Shown here piece after piece: positions 16,238 to 23,244 of a stretch of 26,793 nucleotides of DNA. Numbering within the stretch: the first letter of the stretch is position 1; each line of letters opens with the position of its first letter. The stretch comes from Acidobacteriaceae bacterium (GTDB taxonomy: Bacteria > Acidobacteriota > Terriglobia > Terriglobales > Acidobacteriaceae), in NCBI GenBank assembly GCA_030040175.1, contig JASHUF010000543.1:1-26793 (forward strand), written 5' to 3'. Both the position numbers and the translations under genes were made by a program. The notes below the pieces were generated by a model. That model searched no databases, was not told the origin of the DNA, and was given only the letters and a program-made list of their open reading frames with translations.

Positions 16238-17137
16238 ATGCTTGTCGATCTCAAGCTCGGCAACGGTTACGACGGGCTGATTTACCTTGCAGAATCCACC
16301 CGGAATCTGCGAATGATCGAGAGCCATCACCATGTTGAGCTCGAATTGAATCTGCTGGTTTCGGGAACGATCACCTATGTCATGAATGGCCGCCGTTTTA
16401 CATTTTCGCCGCGAACCTTGCTCTGGCTCTTTCCCGAACAAGAACACCAGGTGATCGATCGGTCAGACAACGCACAGTACTATGTTGCCGTGTTCAAACC
16501 TTCGCTCATCGAGAGAGCATGCCATGGCGCTACCTACGATGGTCTCAAACACGAACCCGGCAAACAGGACGAGATTCTGAGCACCGTGCTCGACCCGAAA
16601 TCCTTTGACTTGATTTGCAAGACAATGGATTCGGTTATGGATGGTTCTCTAGATCCGGATGTATTAAACAGAGAAGCGGGTTTTGGCCCGGCTTCAAACT
16701 TTCGTTTCGAACACCGGGACCCCGACGGAATGAATGCCGGCCTGCATTATCTCTTATTGCTGTGCTGGCGAAGCCAGCTTACCGGAAAGAAAACCCGCGA
16801 TGCCGTAGTCCTGCACCGGGCAGTGCGCCGTGCGCTCAGGATTTTGAGCGAGCGCGATGTGGGGCAAGATCTCGAAGGATTGGCCAAAGCCTGCGGCGCA
16901 AGCAAGTCATACCTGAGCAGAACCTTTCATCGACAGGTTGGTGTGTCCCTCAGCCGGTATCGCAATTCGTTAAGACTCGCTCGGTTCTTCGAGCAGTATG
17001 GTCAGCGGGCGCAACAATCAATCGCGGATGCCGTCTATGCCGCCGGCTTTGGAAGCTATGCGCAGTTCTACAAAGTCTTTACTCAAGCCTACGGTGTTGG
17101 TCCGCGAGAGTGCCTGGCGTCGAAAGCGCGGAGGTAA
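16238..17137 (+). CDS. AraC-family transcriptional regulator
   Basis: This is a 299-residue regulator. The N-terminal half has a cupin-like sensor (about 10-90), with the His-rich start HHHVELELNLL (30-40) and FTFSPRTLLWLFPEQEHQV typical of sugar-sensing AraC proteins. The C-terminal 100 residues carry two helix-turn-helix motifs: LEGLAKACGASKSYLSRTF (212-230) and SIADAVYAAGFGSYAQFYKVF (261-281), the second being the AraC signature region. It lies between the divergent mutarotase/oxygenase group and the downstream GH27 gene, so it is the natural candidate to control both. The start at 16238 has no ribosome-binding site. Effector and target sites are not visible. Confidence 0.92.
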   Translation: MLVDLKLGNGYDGLIYLAESTRNLRMIESHHHVELELNLLVSGTITYVMNGRRFTFSPRTLLWLFPEQEHQVIDRSDNAQYYVAVFKPSLIERACHGATYDGLKHEPGKQDEILSTVLDPKSFDLICKTMDSVMDGSLDPDVLNREAGFGPASNFRFEHRDPDGMNAGLHYLLLLCWRSQLTGKKTRDAVVLHRAVRRALRILSERDVGQDLEGLAKACGASKSYLSRTFHRQVGVSLSRYRNSLRLARFFEQYGQRAQQSIADAVYAAGFGSYAQFYKVFTQAYGVGPRECLASKARR

Positions 17138-17280
17138 TGGGCGATTCGATTCTGGAGTCTTCTGTGTAACTCCACGGCCATCGAGCCGTGATGAAGCGCG
17201 ATCATGCTTCCTTCGATCGACGACTTTGATTGAGACCAAGTTTAACGGCGCGATTCACCTGATGCGCGGCGGCAAAAGAT

Positions 17281-17288
17281 AAGGAGGT
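17281..17288 (+). promoter_or_regulatory. strong ribosome-binding site of the GH27 gene
   Basis: AAGGAGGT, a near-perfect Shine-Dalgarno sequence, ends seven bases before ATG 17296 and fixes that start. It is the best ribosome-binding site in the window, suggesting high expression. Confidence 0.75.
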
Positions 17289-17295
17289 TTCGAGT

Positions 17296-19164
17296 ATGTC
17301 GATCGCCGTGAGCGGGCGTCGTGTCGCGACATCCCGTTTCTGGAGTCACTCAATCGGATCTATCGCAGGATGCCTTATTCTGTCCCTGGTCGTGGTGCTT
17401 CCCGGCAGGGAAAGATTGAGGGCGTCTCGCGCGCGAACTGGAGATGAGCCTGAAGTCCAAGGCCGCTGTTGCCAGGCGCCGAAGTATCTTGACCGCGTTT
17501 TGGCCGGCCAAACAATGTGGCCGCTACCCGAGCTTAATAATTCGGGTTGGTCGAAGACGCCCCCGATCGGATTTTCCTACTGGAACGGATTCGGGGATGA
17601 TCCCGGCCCAAGCGATGTGCTGACCCGGCAAATCGCGGACGCATTGGTATACACGGGACTGAGAGATGCAGGCTATGTATACTTCCTTGCATTCGATGGA
17701 GGTTGGTGGTCAGCGGCGGTAGATCCGCCGCGCGACTCCGCAGGCCGGCCCGGCATTGATAAAGAACGGTGGCCCAACGGCATTCAAGCGGTCTCGGATT
17801 ACATTCATCAGCGAGGACTCAAGGTTGGCGGATACACCGACATCGGCGCCTTGGGTTACTGTATTCCTCCGGAAATCGGGGTCGGGGGCCATGAACAGCA
17901 GGACGCCGATCAGTTCGCTCGATGGGGCTGGGACTACATCAAAGTTGACGACCATGGCCCGGGGAACTTTTATTCTCTTGCGAAAGCAATCGTGAACAAC
18001 TCGCCGCACCGGCCCATGGTCCTTAGTTTTTCTACACCTGCGACGTTTCCCTACGAGTTCGCGCCCAGAATTGCCAATATGTGGCGGGTTGGCGACGACA
18101 TCTCACCCGGATTAGCGGAACGCCAGACTGGAAAAGCGCGGGTCGGAGCCGGAGATTGGCGTGACATCCTGCGAGAGTTCGATGAAGGGGGGAAGTTCTG
18201 GTGGGCCCAGGCACCGGGGCGATGGAATGACTTGGATATGCTCGTTGTCGGCCTCTTTGGCGTGAGCGAAGAGGAGGCCAAATCGCATTTCAGTATGTGG
18301 GCCGTGCGGGGAGCGCCATTGCTGATTGGCGCAGACATCAGGTCTCCTCATGAACGTACCTCAGGTCCGATTCCCCGGGCGACCGATGAAGACTTGGCGA
18401 TTCTGAAGAATCGCGAGGTAATCGCTGTCGATCAGGATTCGCTCGGGGCATCTGGTCGAGTGGTCAGCCGCAACCAGAATGGGATGGCCGAGGTCGATGC
18501 CAAGCCCCTCGGAAGCTTTGCATCCGGCGAGTATGCCGTGCTTCTGTTGAATCGTGGCGGCAACCCTGAGGACATTACCGTGACGTGGCGCGAACTTGGT
18601 CTGGTAGCGGCATCGGCGAACGTTCGAGATTTATGGAAACACGCGGACCTCGGACAGATCCGGACGCAATTTACAGCGCATAGAGTTCCTCCTCACGGGG
18701 TTGAATTGCTGCGCGTCAAAGGTGTGGTTGATTGGTCACTGGGGCGTGAATACGAGGCAGAATCGTCCTACAATCAGCTTGAAGGGTCAGCACACGTCCG
18801 CTGCCTGCGATCCCCTGAAGGTCTGGCAACCGGGGCCGCTGTGGTGGAGGGGATCGGCGGAGCGCCGGACAGCGCTTTGCAATTCAATGAACTCTGGGAA
18901 GGCGAGAGCGGCGTCTATCGTCTCGCTATACGTTATACGACGCCTCAGCCTCGACAAGCGCGGATCACGGTGGATGGCCAATCCCCGTTCTTGGTGCAAT
19001 TCCCCGCAACCGGAGCAGCGAGATTCGCCACTGTTCATGTACAGATACACCTTCAGACAGGTCGAAACACACTAACTATTGACAATCCAACAGCTCTTGC
19101 TCCCGATATCGATAAGATCGTTATCTCTGCCGGGACATCAGGAAAGTCTTACGGCAATTTCTGA
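17296..19164 (+). CDS. GH27-like glycosidase with C-terminal CBM35-like domain
   Basis: This 622-residue exported enzyme relates to GH27 (alpha-galactosidase, beta-L-arabinopyranosidase and similar). Residues 17-36 are a hydrophobic signal or anchor. The barrel (about 84-400) begins with TPPIGFSYWNGFG, where the family usually has TPPMGWNSW. The nucleophile is D218 in WDYIKVDDHG and the acid/base is D268 in WRVGDDI; PGRWNDLDML and APLLIGADIR follow. A small beta domain leads to a C-terminal carbohydrate-binding domain (about 500-618) with the CBM35/CBM6 pattern: EYEAESS, GVYRLAIRYTT, GRNTLTID and DIDKIVIS. The usual galactose-contacting IDDGW is FDGGW here (second Asp replaced by Gly), and the Cys after KxD is His, so the substrate may not be galactose. 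It follows the AraC gene by 158 bp and may be its target. Confidence 0.87.
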   Translation: MSIAVSGRRVATSRFWSHSIGSIAGCLILSLVVVLPGRERLRASRARTGDEPEVQGRCCQAPKYLDRVLAGQTMWPLPELNNSGWSKTPPIGFSYWNGFGDDPGPSDVLTRQIADALVYTGLRDAGYVYFLAFDGGWWSAAVDPPRDSAGRPGIDKERWPNGIQAVSDYIHQRGLKVGGYTDIGALGYCIPPEIGVGGHEQQDADQFARWGWDYIKVDDHGPGNFYSLAKAIVNNSPHRPMVLSFSTPATFPYEFAPRIANMWRVGDDISPGLAERQTGKARVGAGDWRDILREFDEGGKFWWAQAPGRWNDLDMLVVGLFGVSEEEAKSHFSMWAVRGAPLLIGADIRSPHERTSGPIPRATDEDLAILKNREVIAVDQDSLGASGRVVSRNQNGMAEVDAKPLGSFASGEYAVLLLNRGGNPEDITVTWRELGLVAASANVRDLWKHADLGQIRTQFTAHRVPPHGVELLRVKGVVDWSLGREYEAESSYNQLEGSAHVRCLRSPEGLATGAAVVEGIGGAPDSALQFNELWEGESGVYRLAIRYTTPQPRQARITVDGQSPFLVQFPATGAARFATVHVQIHLQTGRNTLTIDNPTALAPDIDKIVISAGTSGKSYGNF

Positions 19165-19476
19165 GTCACTGTATCCCGAAGGCGCAAGACTCAAGTCAAC
19201 GCGACCCCAAGGAGCGGCGACCCTGCACGGACTCGAAAAGGCTAGAGCTACTCAGAAAATGCGTTAGCCCAAGCAAGTGACTTCCTTAACCAATTCCGTC
19301 GAAAGGGCTGTCCAAGATCAGGCCAGTGCTTGGTCTCGAGAGTACGCGATTCGACGGACCTCTCGATCTCACGGCTGCAAAGCATCGCGTCTCGTCACGA
19401 CTGAGCGCGTGCCGGCGTAGCCAACCTCACTCCTTGAACAGCTAATGTTGCTTGGAGATGATTTTCTTTCGGGAGG
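19165..19476. other. intergenic stretch between convergent genes
   Basis: About 310 bp between the GH27 gene and the oppositely oriented permease gene. No gene, strong hairpin or repeat could be supported here. Confidence 0.35.
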
Positions 19477-20880
19477 TTAGCTTTCGCCGATGTTGCTCGA
19501 TGGCTCTGGCCGCCGATCTCTTTGCTCATCAGATCTGTTCCACCCCTGCGCCTCTGGCAGGGTTCCTATTTGAGCATCGGTTTCAATGGCGGGGTTGAAG
19601 AAGGCGTTGAGCAGAACAGCGACGATGGAGGTCAGGATGATTCCATCGCCGAAGATGGGATTCAGCACGCTGGGCATCACGCCGAAGAATTTCGGCGAAA
19701 CGATGGGTATCATGCCGAATCCGATGGAGATGGCGATAACCAGCATGCTGCGAGGGTGCCGGGCGTAGTCCACCGTGGACAGTATCTTGATGCCGGTCGC
19801 CGCCACCATGCCGAACATGATGAAGCCCGCACCGCCCAACACGCATGGCGGAACGGTGGCCACAATGAAGGCCAGCTTTGGGATCAATCCCAGGCACAAC
19901 ATAATCAAGCCGCCAGCGACGCAAACCCAGCGGCTGTAAACGCCGGTGATCCCGACTAGACCGACATTCTGTGAGTACGACACTTGGGGGAAGGTGTTGA
20001 AGATGCCGCCTATGAGGGTCCCCAAAGCATCCGCGCGCAGTCCTCGCGTAACGTTTTCGGCGTCCACCCGGCGGCCGGTGAGGCTGCCGAGCGCCAGAAA
20101 CATCCCGGTCGCTTCGATGAAGACGATAGTGACAACGAGGCACATCGTCAGGCACGGGATCAGTGAGAACGTCGGTGTACCGAAATGCAGGGGTAACATA
20201 AGGCGCCCCCAAGGTTCTTGGGCAAGGCCCCGGAAATCGGTCCAACCGAGCCCGATAGAGATCACGTAGCCCACGGTGATGCCCAGCAGCACGGACATGT
20301 TGGCGATCAAGCCCTTGCCAAATCTGATGATCATGAGAATGGTAAACAGTACGATCCCTGCCAGGGAGAGATACTTTGCCGCACCGAAGTCCGGGTTGCC
20401 GGCACCACCGCCCGCCCAGGTGATGCCCACCCTCATAAGTACCACGCCGATCATGGTGATGATGGTGCCGGTCACGACCGAGGAGAAGAAGCCCCGCACA
20501 TAACGCGTAAAGGGAGCGACGATGAGCCCGAAGAGTCCGCCCACAATGACCGCACCGTAGATGCCAGTGAGACCGACGCCGGGCATGGCGCACATCGCCA
20601 GCATTGGAGAGATGGCGACCGCGGTCACCCCCATCATGATGGGCAAGCGGATACCGAATTTCCCGAATCCCACAGTCTGCACCAGCGTGGCGATTCCGCA
20701 GGCAAACAGATCTGCATTGATTAGAAAGGCGATCTCTTCCTTGGACAGCCTCATGGCAGCACCGATAATCAGCGGGACGGTGACGGCATTGGCGTACATC
20801 ACCAGAACATGCTGCAGGCCTAGAACGAAAAGCCGAGTGACCGGCAGTAGCTGGTCGACTGGATGAACCTGATCGGACAC
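19477..20880 (-). CDS. NCS2-family purine/nucleobase permease
   Basis: This is an inner-membrane nucleobase:cation symporter of the NCS2 (NAT) family, about 467 residues and 14 membrane segments. Numbered from the upstream TTG, key family residues are Q34-H35 in helix 1 (LGLQHVLVMYA), E267 in helix 8 (FIEATGMF), D295 (GLRADALGT) and the NAT signature QNVGLVGITG (315-324). The TG ending and GVYSR following resemble the xanthine/uric-acid branch rather than the uracil branch. The frame opens with TTG 20913, but GTG 20880 has AGAAAGG just upstream and gives the usual N-terminus (SDQVHPVDQLLP), so I chose it. The next gene upstream on the same strand is an allophanate hydrolase, which suggests uptake of purines or a related ureide as nitrogen source. 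The substrate is inferred. Confidence 0.92.
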   Translation of the reverse strand: MSDQVHPVDQLLPVTRLFVLGLQHVLVMYANAVTVPLIIGAAMRLSKEEIAFLINADLFACGIATLVQTVGFGKFGIRLPIMMGVTAVAISPMLAMCAMPGVGLTGIYGAVIVGGLFGLIVAPFTRYVRGFFSSVVTGTIITMIGVVLMRVGITWAGGGAGNPDFGAAKYLSLAGIVLFTILMIIRFGKGLIANMSVLLGITVGYVISIGLGWTDFRGLAQEPWGRLMLPLHFGTPTFSLIPCLTMCLVVTIVFIEATGMFLALGSLTGRRVDAENVTRGLRADALGTLIGGIFNTFPQVSYSQNVGLVGITGVYSRWVCVAGGLIMLCLGLIPKLAFIVATVPPCVLGGAGFIMFGMVAATGIKILSTVDYARHPRSMLVIAISIGFGMIPIVSPKFFGVMPSVLNPIFGDGIILTSIVAVLLNAFFNPAIETDAQIGTLPEAQGWNRSDEQRDRRPEPSSNIGES

Positions 20881-21025
20881 GGTCGCCTTTCTCAATATCG
20901 GTTCAAGGGACAAGCATGCTGTAATCCAGCAGGATTCGTGCGGATACGAATCTTGAAAACGCCAGTTGTAAGCCAGGTTGCCAGATTGGAGGCACCCTCA
21001 AGAATGTTGCCAATCTCCGCACTGG

Positions 21026-22840
21026 TCAAGCACTCTCATGCGAGACACCGGCGGAGAGATAATTGCGCCAGCCGCCGTACGCGGTGATGTCTTCTGCATT
21101 CTGCAATGCCCATGGTTCGCAAATAAAACCGATTACCCAAGTGCCATCCTGCAGTTCGACACGGCCGAGTCCCAGCGGCGCTGCAATGCCGGCCAGGAAT
21201 CTGCCGAAAGCAGCGATCGGCACGTCGTAAACTTCGACGGCAATCTGTGCACCGTCGTCGCTGCGCACCAAGCCTGGTTTCGGTGGAATCGCCCCCCGCA
21301 GGGAATACAACCGATAACGAGCCGTGGTGAAGGACGCCGCGCGCAGTCGCGCGCCGACATCCACCAGTTGGTGGTGCAAGGGCATCCCGGAAAGGTGCGC
21401 ACCGACGACCGCCAACGGCAACGACCCCGGCGGTGTGCCTAGAAGGAGCGTATCTTCAGCCTGCAGCGCGCGCAGGCCTGCACCCAGCGGTAACGCACGC
21501 GAGCGCTGCCACTGCGCCGCGAATTCGAGCAGTGCCCAGTCGCTGCCGCCGGGTGCGATGAATGTCACGCCGAACGGCAGGCCGTCATCCGTGAAGCCGA
21601 ATGGCACGGCCATCGCCGCCAGCCCGAGCAAATTCACGAAATTGGTGTACGTGCCGAGTTCGCTGTTGCGCAACACCGGCTCTGCGATGACATCAGCCGT
21701 TGTCGGCAGGTTGGGCGCCGTCGGCACCATCAGCACGTCGAACTCCTCCCACACCTTGCGTGTTTGCACTTCGAGTTCACGCACGCGGTACAGGTCATTA
21801 AATGCAGCGACCGCGGAAAATCGTTTGCCGCCACTGATGATTTCAGCCACTACCGCATCAAGCCCGGGTCCGCCACGCTCAATCAACGGACCGGCAATCA
21901 CGTAGCGCTCGGCAACCCACGGACCGTTGTAAAGAAACATCGCGACCTCAGCAAACGGCGCGAAATCAAAGACTCCCCGTTCGCATCGCAGCGTCGCAAG
22001 GTGCCGGCAACTTTCGTCGTAGAGCTGACGATAGGCCGGGCTGACAAAGAATGGATCACGCAGTACACCGACGCGGGGTCGCGGGGGCAGCGCGTAACGC
22101 GATTGCGTCGGGCGGCCGAATACGGGTTCTGCTGGACGCGGCCCACCGGGGCCAGCCAACACCGCAAACACTGTCGCCGCATCGGCTGCCGTCAGGGTAA
22201 GTAGCGATACGCAATCCAAAGTCTTGCACGCCGGAATTATACCGAGGGTGCTGACGATGCCCGGTGTTGGTTTGCAGCCGATCAGGTTGTTGAAGCCTGC
22301 GGGCACGCGTCCGGAACCGGCGGTATCGGTGCCCAGCGCAAAGGCGACCAGGCCGCGCGCGACCACCGATGCAGAGCCCGAACTCGAGCCACCGCTGATG
22401 TGCCGCGCGCTGAAGACATTTGACACGCTTCCGTACGGCGAACGAGTACCGACCAGCCCGGTAGCGAACTGGTCGAGGTTGGTTTTGCCGAGCAGAACCG
22501 CGCCGGCCTCTTGTAACCGCTCGACCACATGGGCTGTCCGCACGGCGACATAGGCGAATTCCGGACAGGCCGCGGTGGTGACCCAACCGGCGACATCGAT
22601 ATTGTCCTTGATCGCAAACGGCACTCCATATAGCGGGCATTGCGCAGGATCGCGCGACCTCAGCGCCGCGAGCTGCGCTTCGAGTTGCGCCTCACTGGCC
22701 AAGCTGATCCAGGCCGGGTCGTGCGCCTGTTCATTGGATTGCCTCAGTTGCTGCCAGCGGCGCAGCAGGAAATTCGGCGCTGTGATCCTCTCTGCGGCAA
22801 GCGCCTCACGGATTTCCACGGCAGTGTGCAACGCATTCAT
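21026..22840 (-). CDS. atzF: allophanate hydrolase (AtzF type)
   Basis: This amidase-signature enzyme hydrolyses allophanate to ammonia and CO2, the last step of urea-amidolyase, cyanuric-acid and related pathways. The 604-residue length matches AtzF. The Ser-cisSer-Lys triad is K78 (IKDN), S152 (ISGGSSSGSA) and S176 (TDTAGSGR), with the same 74- and 98-residue spacings as I recall for AtzF. The last 130 residues (VVGAHLSGMPLHHQL to CEPWALQNAEDITAYGGW) form the small C-terminal domain that distinguishes allophanate hydrolases from ordinary amidases. The ATG has GGAGG a little far upstream. No urea carboxylase or biuret hydrolase gene is in the window; the adjacent permease is a likely partner. 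Base usage appears more GC-rich than in the sugar genes and closest relatives may be proteobacterial, so acquisition by transfer is possible. Confidence 0.93.
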   Translation of the reverse strand: MNALHTAVEIREALAAERITAPNFLLRRWQQLRQSNEQAHDPAWISLASEAQLEAQLAALRSRDPAQCPLYGVPFAIKDNIDVAGWVTTAACPEFAYVAVRTAHVVERLQEAGAVLLGKTNLDQFATGLVGTRSPYGSVSNVFSARHISGGSSSGSASVVARGLVAFALGTDTAGSGRVPAGFNNLIGCKPTPGIVSTLGIIPACKTLDCVSLLTLTAADAATVFAVLAGPGGPRPAEPVFGRPTQSRYALPPRPRVGVLRDPFFVSPAYRQLYDESCRHLATLRCERGVFDFAPFAEVAMFLYNGPWVAERYVIAGPLIERGGPGLDAVVAEIISGGKRFSAVAAFNDLYRVRELEVQTRKVWEEFDVLMVPTAPNLPTTADVIAEPVLRNSELGTYTNFVNLLGLAAMAVPFGFTDDGLPFGVTFIAPGGSDWALLEFAAQWQRSRALPLGAGLRALQAEDTLLLGTPPGSLPLAVVGAHLSGMPLHHQLVDVGARLRAASFTTARYRLYSLRGAIPPKPGLVRSDDGAQIAVEVYDVPIAAFGRFLAGIAAPLGLGRVELQDGTWVIGFICEPWALQNAEDITAYGGWRNYLSAGVSHESA

Positions 22841-22888
22841 TCCGATGCCGCCTCCGCATGCTCACCTAGCGCTTGCCGGATGCGTTCT

Positions 22889-23244
22889 CTATCCCCCGAG
22901 GTGTTGCTTGAGGCAATCGAAGACCCGATCAAACGCCTGCTGAATCGCAGGATCGTTTTTTACGTAGTCCAAACCATGTCCCCAATTCGGGCTCGATATG
23001 AACTCATGATCAACGCGGTGATCACTGAGGGTTCGAGCCATCAAAACAGACCGTTCGAAAGGTACATCCGTATCATGAATCTACGAACGCGGCGCTCCGC
23101 GAAGACGCCGGGGCTGCCGGCAAGGTTAAAAGCCTCAGCCGGCGCAACGCATGCTGCCGGATGGTCTCCGTGGTTCTCGCCATAGACATATGCGAGTAAC
23201 CAGGCAATATTCGCTTTCCTCCTGCGGGCGACAATTCCCGGAGA
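22889..23244 (-). pseudogene. decayed alpha/beta-hydrolase (esterase-like) remnant
   Basis: Two minus-strand frames give esterase-like text. One, running on from the stop of the FG-GAP gene, reads NIAWLLAYVYGENHGDHPAA and then AFNLAGSPGVFAERRVRRF. The other, from 23080 to a TAG at 22889, reads IHDTDVPFERSVLMARTL, then VDHEFISSPNWGHGLDY and AIQQAFDRVFDCLKQHLGG. The second is typical of the end of an alpha/beta-hydrolase: the acid Asp (DTD) and catalytic His (GHG) are both present. Joining the two needs a one-base shift near 23075, and an in-frame TAG lies at 23081-23083. No nucleophile-elbow sequence is found. I read it as the broken 3' third of an acetyl-esterase or dienelactone-hydrolase-like gene. 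The C-terminal segment is convincing; the upstream part less so. Confidence 0.6.

Noticed and set aside
19583..20593. 336-codon minus-strand frame inside the permease gene
   Set aside because: Same strand but different frame from the permease; the Arg/His-rich product and the intact NAT signature in the other frame show it is a shadow.
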